The notes below the pieces were generated by a model. It was not told where the DNA came from, did no database searches, and saw only the letters and a program-made list of their open reading frames with translations. Positions 46,549 through 57,972 of a stretch of DNA of 64,000 nucleotides are shown here, piece by piece. Each line of letters opens with the position of its first letter. Positions within the stretch are counted from its first letter, which is position 1. Both the position numbers and the translations under genes were made by a program. Source of the DNA: Isoetes taiwanensis (taxonomy: Eukaryota; Streptophyta; Lycopodiopsida; Isoetales; Isoetaceae); NCBI GenBank assembly GCA_021234155.1, contig JAJEKV010000506.1, forward strand, positions 1 through 64,000, in the 5' to 3' direction.

Positions 46549-47994
46549 ATGAGGTATTATAATTTGCTCTATACGTCTTTGAGTGATTTCTCCTCCATGT
46601 TTGCAAACACCCCAATGGATTTGGATGTAGACGCGTTTCAGCGATGTGAGGAGGATGCTTCCATAGCTTCATCTCTATATGAAAGGGACGAAACTATAAA
46701 TGATTTTGCTTCTGAAAATATTGAGAATGTTGCAAGTTTTGAGGATCAACACGAGGAAGATGGTGCAAATGTGGATGATCATGATCCCTTGGAAGAGGAT
46801 TTTTACATTCAATTATTTCCTCCTATTCCTATACTCGCCTCAGCTGAGGGCTACATTTTTAATGAAGCTTCATACTATTTTATGGTGAATTGTATCTTAA
46901 GTTCCGTCCATCCCTCTATTCAAGATGTTCTTCAAGCAGATCCTAATTTTCATAAATGGTATGTTCGCCAATCACAAAAGCCAGGAGATACAAGAGAAGT
47001 TTCAAGTTCATACAGAATCTCGTCTTCTCATGCGCTTGACTTTTGGAAAATGGTTGTACATCCCACCATCGTGGATGTGAAAGCAAATTATTTTTAGAGC
47101 ACACGTCAAAGGCCCTACTCTAGATAATATTAAGAAGGTATGGCATATGGGAGCCAAGTTTCATGGCATTTTGGAAGATTATGTGAGGAAATGCATAGCA
47201 GTATGTGGATGCAGTTCTCGTCCTACGGAGCCTACCAGAAGACAAGAGTTATTCAATTACAAGGAGATAGTGCCATACATCTCATTGGAAAGTCGAGTGG
47301 AGCAGTTACAGGTAGATCACAAGGTCAGATTGCTTTGACACCATACTAGAAACTGGATGAATGATCTGATATGTATTGATTATATCTGTCATCGAGGGGG
47401 TAGTGCTAGGAGGCGTGGTCTACTAGATGGAAGGTAGATAAGAAAGAGCTTCAAAATAAGATGCGGGTTTGGCCTCGCACAGTGATGCCAAGCAACCCGA
47501 GTGCAGAAAGTTCTGCCACAATATACATGTGCACTGGGCACGATAGACGTAATCCATGGTCTGAAGATTATGAATAGTCTTGGCCCTTGCATTCCTCTGT
47601 TGCAGAAGAAACAACTAACTTGATGCTAGACACGAAGGATTTTCAAGCTATATGGAGTAATATGATCGAGAGGGAAAAGGAGTTGTACCACAATACCACA
47701 CTAGTTGAGAGAGCCACTTATCGCTTCAAGGTGGCCACGAGGATATATGGTGTCTTGGGTAGGTATCTACTTATCCAATATGAAAGAAATGAAATAAAAT
47801 TTGTTATTTTTTTGGAGTGTCATGTCTATTGTGTCGCAGGAGCATTTCTTGGTCGACATTGGGATGCCGTGGAGAGTGGATTGGATGCTTGGGTGAGATC
47901 AGGAAAGATCATATACCACCAACTTTATGCACCCACCCACGTGATCCAAAGCTATGAGGCCTTGGATTGTTGTCATCGAGCAAATGGATGCTAG
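46549..47994 (+). CDS. Unrecognised multi-exon protein gene
   Basis: I do not recognise this protein. From ATG 46549 a 182-codon frame reads an acidic N-terminus (DVDAFQRCEEDASIASSLYE) and then HALDFWKMVVHP. It stops at 47095-47097 after a run of five T. With one T fewer the frame joins smoothly to FRAHVKGPTLDNIKKVW and continues to 47338. A later open stretch (47.59-47.99 kb) follows an acceptor-like CTCTGTTGCAG. It contains a probable 81 nt intron at 47759-47839 (GTAGGT to GTCGCAG) whose removal keeps the frame (YGVL joined to GAFLGRHWDAVESGLDAW). It ends at TAG near 47993. Sequence between about 47.34 and 47.59 kb is unresolved. Either a lineage-specific gene or a domesticated or degraded transposon gene. 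It lies next to an inverted motif array. Confidence 0.45.
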
Positions 47995-48199
47995 AACCAA
48001 AGCAATTAAATACAACCATCCCGGGTCTTCCGGAACCGTGTGTGTGCAACACTCGTGCTCACAAAACCATCTATCCTGGGACCTTGTAGGAGTCCCAGGG
48101 ATGGTGATCAATAATCGGCGTATTCTCCAATTCCCATGGAGCTTGTCCCTAAGAATTTTAAATTCTAAGTTCACACAACTCTAAAGCAATGGACAAAAA

Positions 48200-49020
48200 A
48201 ACAAGTTTTTCCTACGTACTGGAAGAATAAAGAACTAAGAGAACATATGTAGCACAATAATAGGGGTTCGGGGAGTATTTGATATGGATGTAAAATGACA
48301 ATTCACAAACCATAGACCATATCCCTAAGTTGTTATTAAAAAAAAAAAAAAAAAAAAAAAACATAGATTAAGTTAAAAATAATCACGTTAGCTCAATTTA
48401 TATTGGTCAAAATAGTCTTATTAGAATTTTCAGTTATTTTGGTAGAGGTTTGAGCCAAACCTTAGGTGAAGCCCGTATAGAGGCCCGATATTCCATCAAA
48501 ACCTTAGGCTTAACATGTATTTCATATTACAAAATTATAGGCCCCAATCATAAATGACTATAAAACGAAAAGTGCCCAGAGGTTCCAACATACTGGGCGG
48601 GTCAGATTCGACTATGGTAGTCCAGGGTGGACCTCGTTTAGAATACTAAAGAACTAACCTAAGCTTATATTAGGGACCTACGCTTATATTAGAGACTAAC
48701 CTAGAGTCAATTTAACGCCCTAATCGGTTGTGGAACCGCCATGGGCTGGGGTAGCCGTGCCCATTGCATCTGGCCCATGTCTATTTCCACCATATCTATA
48801 TTAAAAGATTACAAAAGAACCATAAGCATGTAATAATAATTTGCTGGAAACACATAATAAAAACTGCAAGAAAAAGATCCACCTCACATTTTCCCACCTA
48901 AATCTCAAATTTCTTCCTTCTTCCACAATATCTCTATTCATGGACATTCTAAGACAATATTCATAGAATATTTCCGAATAATATCCATGGGATATTCATA
49001 GGATATTCCTAGATATTTGG
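48200..49020. other. No gene seen; AT-rich with 24-base A run
   Basis: Contains an uninterrupted A run at about 48338-48361 and, at 48.95-49.02 kb, several overlapping ATATTC/GATATT phrases (CATAGAATATTTCC, CATGGGATATTC). This is the upstream region of the BTB-NPH3 gene at 49.24 kb. It lacks the GTGATTCC array and TATA arrangement of the other two copies. Confidence 0.4.
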
Positions 49021-49234
49021 AATACCTTGAACATTCAAAAGAGTATCCATGGACGAATATGCCACCACACTGAAAAAAGCATATGCCAAAAAAAATCGAC
49101 CTTCCCACCACGTTTTGTAGAAAAACACGGGGGAAAACACAAAAAACATAGCGTAAAAAAGTCGTACTTAGTAGGTCGATTGAACAAAAGATCTACATTT
49201 TCCTGCAGGGCCAGGTTTTTTCGTTGCTGCCCAA

Positions 49235-51166
49235 ATGGATGGCTCTTGTTTGGAAGAAGATGGTTCGCTTCCGTTGCATCCAACAGGCCTGTGGCTTGAT
49301 TTTGCAGGCAACTCTTGCGATATGACGATAAGAATAGGTGGCCACAAATTTCATTGCCACAAATGCGTTTTGCTCCCGAGATGCAAGTTCTTCAGGCAAC
49401 TCTGCGCATCTGTGGAAAAACCAAGACACATGTTTATAAACATGGACAGTTTTCCAGGAGGGATGGACATTTTCAGAGGATTGTGGATTTTTTGTTATGG
49501 AAGAACAATCCACCTAGTTGCAGATATCAAATTTGTGTATCTTAGCCATGGAGCCACCGTTTTGGGGATGAGAACATCGGCCATGTTCAATGGAGATAAT
49601 TTAGAAGAGTACTGCGACAGGTTTTGGCAAGAATATATGCTTCGTTCATGGAGGTCAGTGTTCAAAACCCTGGCCCTTCTTCAACAGGTAGGAATACATC
49701 TACCCAAGTATCAGATTGGTGTTTATATTAAAAAATGCCGGCAAGCCTTATGCACGTTGATCGAGAAAATAGAAGGAAGGGATCTAGATGATTTTGTGCA
49801 GAAACTGGTTTTGTTACCTGAATATCAGTTGGATGTGATAGTTTCAGCCTTAAGATGGCCTCAGTCTCAAGGGAAAAAAATTATCGATTCTTTTGTTTTA
49901 GCAGCTAAAACAGCTAGTCCATTGGAGACTCGTGCACTTTGTCTTGTTGCTAAGAGCTTGATTGAAGGAAATATACACTATGTAACTGCTGAAGGGCAGG
50001 AACAAGAGATCAGAGCTGACGAACTAAAGTCCCCAGAAGAACAAGGAAGTCTGTCAATTCCAAAATCTGCTCATACAATAATTCATTTCCTTGTTCTGAT
50101 TGATAACATTCCTCTAAAAAATGAAACTGTCATGGAGCTGAGGAGAAATATTTTTGAACGAATTTTACCAGAAGATTTGGGCACTTCGTCTCCCGAGTTA
50201 GCTCTCAAATTGATCACAAGCTTTATTGAAGATGAATATAAACTCTTTCATTTTGAATGCACTGGCACAAATTTTCTGCTCAAGTATCTTCGTCTATGTA
50301 GGAATAGCATAAATCCTTTTCCATTCACTTTATTTCTGGAATTTGCCAAAGCACTGTCTCTCACACTTATGGATTCTCATGATAAGCTATATGACGAGAT
50401 TAAGTTATATTGTAAAGAGGTCAGCTTAACACAGACTGAGAAGCAAACATTAGAGCACTTGGTTAATTGTGCTACTCTTTCAAGTGAGAGAGTGAAAGAG
50501 GTTATATCGTCAGGCTTCGCATGTGCTCTTGGAGATGTGGTATTAGCTTTGAGAGACAAAGTCGAGGAATTGAAAGATCGTCTCAGCAAGAAGAGACTTA
50601 GGGACTGCTCTTGTTCTTGTTTGCATGATGACCAAATGCCTTCGAAAATCTCCAAAGCTCTAAAAGATAGTAAGTTAGAGGCTGATCTGCCTAATTATCT
50701 TAAGGGTTCGCAAATGTCTGGACCAGATGAAGAGTCCCGCATGCAAGTAAATTTCTCATCTTTGAAGCCAATAATGAATATGTTCGATTCTGTAGTCTCT
50801 TTTCTGAGTACCTTTATATGTTTGCAGATTATAAAGAACATACATGAGGAGGATGTGAAGCCCGTAGTGCCTTCAGACATGTTGTACCAATCAGATTTCT
50901 CTAAGGACTGTTACATCTCTGTCATGACAACTGATTACATGTCCCTATCATTTCCTATGGATTTATTTCAGCCTATTGGTGGGGCGAAGAAGAAAATTTT
51001 AAAAGAGATGGAGCTGAACTCTATGACCATGCCCTCTAATTGGCATTTGGTGTATAAGGGCAAGAAATTAGCAGGCAATGCTACTCTTCATGACAATGGG
51101 ATTGAGATGTATGGAGCTATACAAATGCGAGAGTCATATACACTAATGGAGAAATGTCTCCTATGA
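49235..51166 (+). CDS. BTB-NPH3 protein with C-terminal ubiquitin-like domain (diverged, intact copy)
   Basis: The ORF is open from ATG 49235 to TGA 51166 without a frame break. Comparison with the copies at 33.5 and 38.1 kb shows an intron at 50747-50827 (GTAAAT to TTTGCAG), leaving a 616-residue protein. The unspliced frame is 643. The BTB domain is about residues 26-112, with SFPGGMDIF...IFCYG and then the NL-E--CDRFWQEYML-SW pattern of NPH3 proteins. The NPH3-type domain is about 183-450 (FPFTLFLEFAKAL, SHDKLYDEIKLYCK, LVNCATLSSERVKEV). A basic and Cys-rich linker follows (SKKRLRDCSCSC), then a ubiquitin-like domain at 532-606 (YISVMTTDYMSLSF, LVYKGKKLAGNATL) with no terminal di-glycine. 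Expected role: CUL3 ligase adaptor, with the ubiquitin-like part perhaps binding the proteasome or ubiquitin receptors. That last point is inference. It is the reference for judging breaks in the tandem copies. Confidence 0.88.
   Translation: MDGSCLEEDGSLPLHPTGLWLDFAGNSCDMTIRIGGHKFHCHKCVLLPRCKFFRQLCASVEKPRHMFINMDSFPGGMDIFRGLWIFCYGRTIHLVADIKFVYLSHGATVLGMRTSAMFNGDNLEEYCDRFWQEYMLRSWRSVFKTLALLQQVGIHLPKYQIGVYIKKCRQALCTLIEKIEGRDLDDFVQKLVLLPEYQLDVIVSALRWPQSQGKKIIDSFVLAAKTASPLETRALCLVAKSLIEGNIHYVTAEGQEQEIRADELKSPEEQGSLSIPKSAHTIIHFLVLIDNIPLKNETVMELRRNIFERILPEDLGTSSPELALKLITSFIEDEYKLFHFECTGTNFLLKYLRLCRNSINPFPFTLFLEFAKALSLTLMDSHDKLYDEIKLYCKEVSLTQTEKQTLEHLVNCATLSSERVKEVISSGFACALGDVVLALRDKVEELKDRLSKKRLRDCSCSCLHDDQMPSKISKALKDSKLEADLPNYLKGSQMSGPDEESRMQVNFSSLKPIMNMFDSVVSFLSTFICLQIIKNIHEEDVKPVVPSDMLYQSDFSKDCYISVMTTDYMSLSFPMDLFQPIGGAKKKILKEMELNSMTMPSNWHLVYKGKKLAGNATLHDNGIEMYGAIQMRESYTLMEKCLL
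50747..50827 (+). other. 81 nt stop-free, in-frame intron
   Basis: Donor ATGCAA/GTAAAT and acceptor TATATGTTTGCAG/ATT match the intron position of the other two copies exactly: codon 504, phase 0. The 81 bases contain no stop and are a multiple of three, so retention inserts 27 mostly hydrophobic residues between the linker and the ubiquitin-like domain. The last exon base is A rather than the usual G, which could weaken splicing. Confidence 0.65.
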
Positions 51167-51359
51167 TGCTAAATTTCCTTCCAATAATGTATGTCAGGTT
51201 AGAAAATTTCAAGCCAAACTTTGTGAAACTTTTTTTACATCATATAGTGTTTAAAAAGTATATTATACTTCGACTGTACATATTTTGTAGAGTTATAATG
51301 CCCCTAAACATGTTCATACTAAAGTTGGACATTGTTTTGGTTATGACTAAGAGTGTTTG

Positions 51360-53275
51360 AAACTTCAAATCACATAACTTTTGGGTTGGCTTATCTGATC
51401 TGGGAGGACATTCAACTGGAAAATGCAAATCCCTGGGACTCTGATAGGCATGGAAGCAGGGATCAGATTAAGGATAGGTCTACTTAAGATAAAAGCACGG
51501 GCAATGAAAACAAAAGATATAGGGTTGAGGAAGATCATACGCATCAGAGCAGGCATATGAGAAGGATCACATGAAAGCAGGCATAGTGAGTTTGATCGTG
51601 GTCGAGGAAGAAATTTGAGCACGGAATGAAGAATGGTTTACATTCTGATTTTGGTAGAGAAATGAGAATGCAGAGCTTGGAAAAGAGGAATCTACAGCTC
51701 CTTGTGAGTTATACAGTCTGTAATGTATGATGTGGGCCTTTGGGTTGTTTGTACAGCTAGAAGGGTTCCAAAATCATAGCTTCATTCAAGTCTCTCAGAG
51801 TAGCGCTCATGAGGTGTATTTCTTTTCTTGCTTGGTTATGGAAAGCATTATTATTTTTAGACATTGAAATGCATTGTTTGGTATAGGTCGACAATGATAG
51901 TTACTTCTTTGATGCCAGAATTTGAAGAGGAATGATTCGGATGAACAAAACGCAAAAGCAATCTCTTCTATAGTGGAGCAAGGAGAAGACATTGGTGAAG
52001 GTTGCATCTCTAAAAGCATGAAGAAAATGGCAATGAATTGGATGTTCAATGAAGTGTGTCTCATAAGCATATGGTAGGTGGCATGCTCCTGAAGGCATGT
52101 TCTTTATGCTCGCAAATTATGCACAGGCTAAATCCATCCTTACTGTTATTTATAACAGGTTTTTGAAGATGATGAGGCCATTGTTGGGACTGCACATCAT
52201 TATGTATGGAAAAGGTGAAAATCTCTCTGGGGTGCATATAACATCTTTTGCAGTGCAAAAGTGGATGTATTTTACTCACAATACCATGAATGCAATCTCT
52301 GCACGATAGTTATACAGTATAGATCATTGCTGGAGCAAAGAAGACCACTCTTATTAACCGGGTTCTGTATGCATCATTCATGTCATGCCATGCACTAATG
52401 CATATACCCACTATGGCATTAATATGAAGTCATCTTAGCTGTCTCATATCATGAAGAGCAAATTGCTTCCTTACAACATGACTTATACTGTGATGTTAGG
52501 TGCATATTCTCCAGCTCCGGTTCTCTTGAGAAACAATGTCTATTAAGCTCTTAGAACGGATAATCCAAAGAAGGATATTGTGGTGGCATAAGAAACCTGC
52601 AGTAGTATGGAAGCTAAGATCTTTATCAATATTAAAGGAAATATAGAAAATGCCACCATAACCTTCAAATGGAAGTATGATCCAAAGCAGGTAGAACCTG
52701 TAAACCTGGAAAGCCTCTGAACATTAATGCACTGGAAGAGGCAAATGAAGGACAGGCTTCTGTTGCTACAGTTGCAGAAATTTTGCCTGAAAGCTTAACA
52801 GAAGGCTTGAGAAGTGAAAGCTGGAAATACAGGGGTTTGTGTACATGGACTATCTAATGTGGAGAGAGGCAATGAGGAAAATGTATTAGAACCTAGTGGT
52901 GAAGGAGAGAAGAAACTTGTACATGGTGAAAAATGCTATTCAAGAAGCACCTGAAGTAGTCCACCATATTCAGTATAAAAAATGTGGACCAACCTCCCAT
53001 CGAGGAGCAAGTGAGGACATCAAACTTGGTTGTGCATAACACTGCAGAAGTAAAGCGATTGACATTAACATGCATTTCTAGAAACGTTGCAGGTAAATCA
53101 CTAGGTAGATCTGAGAATTGGGTATCAGAAGGTTCCCTAAGTTTCATGGGATATAAGCACGTTTCTATATTGAGATTAATAATTAACGTCGGTGCTTTAG
53201 TTTTTAATTTGAATTTATGTTTGTTAAGATACTTTCAATATTATATTATGCAGGGAATGGAGGGCTTCTGAATGT
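51360..53275. other. Possible decayed coding remnants, no gene called
   Basis: Short plus-strand pieces read protein-like in shifting frames: an Arg/Asp/Ser-rich stretch at 51.4-51.65 kb (HESRHSEFDRGRGRN), and further pieces at 52.6-52.8 and 53.0-53.1 kb. No domain can be named and no consistent exon structure emerges. This could be 3' flanking transcript of the 49.2 kb gene or a degenerate neighbour. Confidence 0.3.
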
Positions 53276-53279
53276 ATGT

Positions 53280-54050
53280 AAGGTACTTGTTTATCGTGCA
53301 GTTTGATTATTAAAGTTGCTAGTCCATATCATCTAATTATGATGCATTTAACGAATCAGGCATGTAGTGTTTCATCCCAGGAGAAAATTAGTGTACAATG
53401 CTGAACGATGAGATAAGTTTACCATTCCAAGCTAGATCAAGGGCCAACAACATTTAAAAAACATAAACACTTGGGTCAATGGTGCAAAACAAACAATTCA
53501 AATTACAGATTAAATTTCTACAATCCATGGCAGTATGAGCTCGCTGACTAACATCAGCTACCCTGCTGTAAACTCACAAGCACAGCTGAAGGAAAAAAAG
53601 GGAGGAAGAAGTTAGGCCTCTGGTCGCAAAGCGTTTTGGCTTCTCTTTCTAAACCCGCTATGGGTATGGCCTCGCCACCAAAAACCTTTGCACCCAAACT
53701 CAAAGCTGCCAGAAAGGGAAAAAAAAATACGACAGGAGCCTAGATTGCACTGTCAAATTCGACCTACAAATTCAACCCCTTCTTGAAATCGGACTCACAG
53801 ATTCAAGGTTTTCCAGGCTAGAGAAATTCGAGACTGCACTCTCAAATCTAAGCTGGCTTTAGGCTATGGCTATGTCAGCAAAATTAGCCTGCTGCCGCAG
53901 CTATGGCTGTCAGACTTGGTTGAAAGAAGAACTGAGAAAATTTTGTTTTAAGCAGAGCAGATTGAAGAGCAGTGCAAAAGGCCACAACAAGGACCTATTG
54001 TGAATTCAAACCCATGACTTGTCTCTAGGACTTGGTCTGTAGTATCCTCT
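53280..54050. other. No gene seen
   Basis: No open frame, domain or repeat structure of note. Composition is more balanced between 53.55 and 53.95 kb than in its surroundings. Confidence 0.4.
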
Positions 54051-54053
54051 GCT

Positions 54054-54330
54054 CACTGGATGGATGGATGGATTTATTTTTACGTCATGGCGAGAAAGAA
54101 ACCACAAAAACAAACTTAAGGCTGCAACACACATGCTAGAAAGAAGAAAAAAAAACAAGGTGCTGTGCATGAGGGGTTGCCCTCCAGTGGCCCAAGAGTG
54201 TGTTTTCACGGGTTCTGGTTCTGTTTCGTTCTTTTGTGTTGAGTCTTGTTGGCACTGTGTATACATCCCATGGTCTGTTGTAGGCCCCCCTGGATGTTAA
54301 AATAATGTATATCTATCTATTAAGTGCCCA
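54054..54330 (+). mobile_element. SINE-like short repeat between GGAT and TATC simple repeats
   Basis: A unit starts at a GGAT microsatellite with TTTTTACGTC and ends with GGCCCCCCTGGATGTTAAAATAA followed by TATC units. Its middle (GAGGGGTTGCCCTCCAGTGG, then GAGTGTGTTTTC) recurs in diverged form at about 59.45-59.50 kb. A short non-coding element ending in a simple repeat fits a SINE or an internally deleted LINE. Confidence 0.45.
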
Positions 54331-54358
54331 CCACCTTAATGTCGAGATTGGATAATGG

Positions 54359-54553
54359 ATGAAGATAGCGCATAAATATAGATTATGTCGGACATGTCAG
54401 GCAAGTAAGGTTGAAGACGAGGAACGTGTAATTTTGCAGTCTCCAACATACCAAGCTACCTGGGACATGTTTGAAATTGGTGGTATAGCTAATGAAAGCA
54501 ACTATCGTAAACATTTTGAATGTGTTCTTAGTGATGAGAGGAGTCACCGATGA
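54359..54553 (+). mobile_element. LINE C-terminal zinc-type remnant
   Basis: A short frame reads YRLCRTCQASKVEDEERVIL, then QSPTYQATWDMF. This resembles the Cys-Cys...acidic...(Cys) tail of LINE reverse transcriptases such as that at 12.5 kb (CQIGVIEDESHTLQSCPA), with the later Cys/His positions lost. Only the tail is present; no reverse-transcriptase motif precedes it. Confidence 0.4.
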
Positions 54554-54924
54554 TGGGGGCTCATTTTTGGGAATCAAATGCGAGGCATTACGATGTAGCT
54601 GCCGTAAATCCCTCTCAATTTTATCATCTATGTGCTAGCCCAAAAACATAAAAGGCAGTTGGGCTGCCCACCCCGGATAGTTCTTCAATAGATTTGAGCA
54701 AATAGAAGCTCATAATCTTGAGCTCGTTGGCCGAGAGCAATATCTTGTGCATGTATTTGTACATCTTGTTTATTATCTAACTATTCAATGTATATGATTC
54801 AATGGCTAAACTTTTAAAACATATGTAAAAAACCAATAACTTGCAATTACGCTCCACAAAAATCTGATCATGCCATGTGGAGCATCTTCAAAAGTTCGAA
54901 ATCCAAAGAAGCTTCACCAACGAA

Positions 54925-55145
54925 TCTCTTACTCGACTTTTCAAGGATTTACCTATCATTCGCTAAATTTATCGCACATCTTTGCTCCTTCAACCTACAT
55001 TTTGAACCTAAAAAATCAAGTTTTCGACTTTCCAAGAACTTATGAGCATTCTCCTTACTCGACTTTTCAAGGATTTACCTAGAATTCTACTAAATTTATC
55101 GCGCATCCTGCTCTACCCTACATTCTGAACCCAGAACATCAAGTA
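54925..55145. repeat. Imperfect tandem duplication, ~130 bp
   Basis: CTTACTCGACTTTTCAAGG begins two successive related blocks (about 54.93 and 55.05 kb). Each runs through GATTTACCTA, CTAAATTTATCGC and ACATTYTGAACC. Not coding. Confidence 0.55.
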
Positions 55146-55407
55146 ACTATTTTTCACGTGACATGTGTTACACGTGTCCGCTTACTGCACATTTCTAAGA
55201 TGTCAACAACGCTCTGTAGCTTAAGATCGCTTCCCTATCTCCCATATCTCCCAAGACATTCATGTATACAAAAAGGAATCACTTAGACATAGGGCACCAC
55301 TTAGCCATAAAGTAAATGAGACTTGCTCCAAAGTTCCCTTTTGGTGTTTATTCAGCTATTGGTTCCATTCATCGAACCCTACCTTCTTGTCATTTACGAC
55401 AAAAACT

Positions 55408-55630
55408 TCTAACAAGCAAATTACGTTATCATTTATTGATTGTCATATCAAACTTTCCAAATGCCTACAATGTCAGATCACATATTACATGCCAGCTATG
55501 ACGGTGGAGCCACTTCCTCCTAACAAGCAAATTAAGGTTAATATTTATTGATCAAACATTCAAAATGCCTACAATGCCGGATAAAAATTACATGCCGCCT
55601 ACCACGGTAGAGCCACCTCCTCGTCCTCCT
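55408..55630. repeat. Imperfect tandem duplication, ~110 bp
   Basis: Two successive blocks start with CTAACAAGCAAATTA and run through ATTTATTGAT, AAATGCCTACAATG, ATTACATGCC and ACGGTRGAGCCAC. Confidence 0.55.
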
Positions 55631-57794
55631 CATCATTGTCATCGTCATCTTGAGTCATGTTCAAACAAATCTAGATTAACACCATTTTTTTTGCACTATA
55701 CAGAATCTATCCACCAAAGTGTATGCGTGCATATAGATCCCGGTTCCTCTTGAGGTAATCGCTTTTTGTACTTTGAATCTCGATCCTTTCACCAATTTAG
55801 TATGCCTCACACAATGTTTCCATTCTCGATTTTTAGTCTCATAGCCCCGAAAATGGCCTACCCTAGATATTAACATGGCAAATGCTACAAAAGAGTATTA
55901 CCAAATTAATCATTTGGCAATTAAAAAACATGAACCATATAATTGTAAGCACAAAGAAATTACCAAATATAATACAGTGGTTAGTTTATTGAGTTTGAAT
56001 TCGCCAAGAACTGTTGGACTATACCTCCAATACAAAGGACAGGCCTAGGAAGCCTAAATGTTTGCAATGTATCTGACTGCCATACAAAAACAGACAGCAT
56101 CAACATGTTGGCCATCAATAAAAATGTACTCCCCGATAAAAGCATATTTACTTGTCCCAATTTTCTCAGAGGCTATCTTGCCTTAGACACCCAAGAAATA
56201 TCTATGAGAAGTAGATGTAAGTAACTTTGCTCCATGAGAAATTTTTGGCGACACATCGTCCATAAATAGCCTTCCTTATTTTGCGCCTTGGGCTGTTTGT
56301 AATCTTCTTCCTGACTAGGATGAATTTCTTGACCAAATCTTATGCAATTTAGAAGAATATACAGGTTTGCCATATTGGAAAAAGGCTGCAAGACATGTCA
56401 AAGCACCAAGAGAACTTGTTTATTCTTGACAAGCTTAATAATATCAATCCAAGAAGTATGACTTGTAAAATCCTGCTTTCAAAACTCCATCTCAAATGCA
56501 AAGTTGTTCAGATATTGAAAAGGACACATGAGGACTTGAGAACTCAAGAAGACTCAAAATTGGGGTTGAAAATAGTAATACGATACACGACCGGATTGTA
56601 TTCAACATCGATGTGACAAATGTGGGACGGGGAAGCACATCTTGTTTCTTTAGGATCCGATAGACATGTCTTGATCCACGGTTTAAACATGTTTTGCTTT
56701 CAAAGAGATAAGATACTTAATCATCCAATGCATCAAATATTTGGCTTTGGCATTTTATTTGCTCAGCTTGCCAAAAAGTCTTTGCAAGTTGAAGAGAAAC
56801 TGGGTGCAGCAATGTTCTTTTACTATCCTGGATGTCATAGAACGAAGCCTCATCAATAACAGGAACATGAAACAACTCAAGAATAATGAAGGGACCCCTT
56901 GGGCCTAGAATTATATTGCAGCATTGATGCTCGGACAAACATTCAAACCGGGTAGCAATATTGGAACATATCTATTTACCGTTGCACTAGGTCGATGAGG
57001 ATAGAAGCTTACAGACACTCTCTCAACATGTAGCACTAAATGGATAAAAGTTCTAAATGTTTGAAGCCATAAATTAACATCCATTTATTTTGGAATTTTT
57101 GCAAAAGCACATACAAATGTAAATGTGAACAATGTATCAAAGTTCCAACATATGCTACACATTAAAAAATTACAGTGGTGGGAAATGCACAAACCAAATC
57201 AATTTATTGACCTTGAGCCAAAAGATGATGTGACCAGTTTGAGCCGCAAGGAAAATATGGGGTTTGACATTGAACCGCAATGCATGTCAGGTAAATTGAA
57301 TGAGGATTATCTTTATTGTTATAAGAAATGTAATAGCAAAACATGGAAGAACCTCCAATTCTCGCAAAACAAACACCATGGTTGGCGGATAGAAGAATGG
57401 TTAGTTCTACTATGAAAGGAAACTTACGGCTGGCCAGATTGTCCCCTTTTCGGCTCTCTTTGCTTCGATTCATACCGGTCCTTGTAGCATGCTTGTAGGT
57501 CTTTGCTTTTAAAAGTCCACCAGATGAAAAATCAAGCGCTCCGCCACGGGATTTGGCATGATAGCAAGAATCGGTTATTTCTACTATGAAAGGATCCACT
57601 CTCGCTAGATCGTCCCCTTTTCAAGTCCATCGGGATGAGAAATCAATTGCTCACGGGTTGGGAGCATCCCGAAGTTGCACTAGTGAGCTAAAGGATGGCT
57701 TACCACTTTGTTTGACCCATGATGAATGTTTTTGCACAAATGTGGATTTTCATCTACGCTCCACTTACATGGAATCTTTATTTCCTATCATATA

Positions 57795-57972
57795 TATTTT
57801 TAAGATTATTCTCGCATTAAAAGCAAATGTCTCCATTCTCGCTAAAAGCTCCAACCTCAGAGAGCCGTGTTTATACTTAAGTTATTTTTCCATCTTAAAT
57901 TCTTAAGATTATTCCACATTAAAAGTAAATCGGCCCATTCTCGCTAAAAGCTCCAACCTGGAGAGTTGTGTT
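57795..57972. repeat. Imperfect tandem duplication, ~105 bp
   Basis: The phrase TTAAGATTATTC, CATTAAAAG, CCATTCTCGCTAAAAGCTCC, AACCT occurs twice in succession. Confidence 0.5.
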
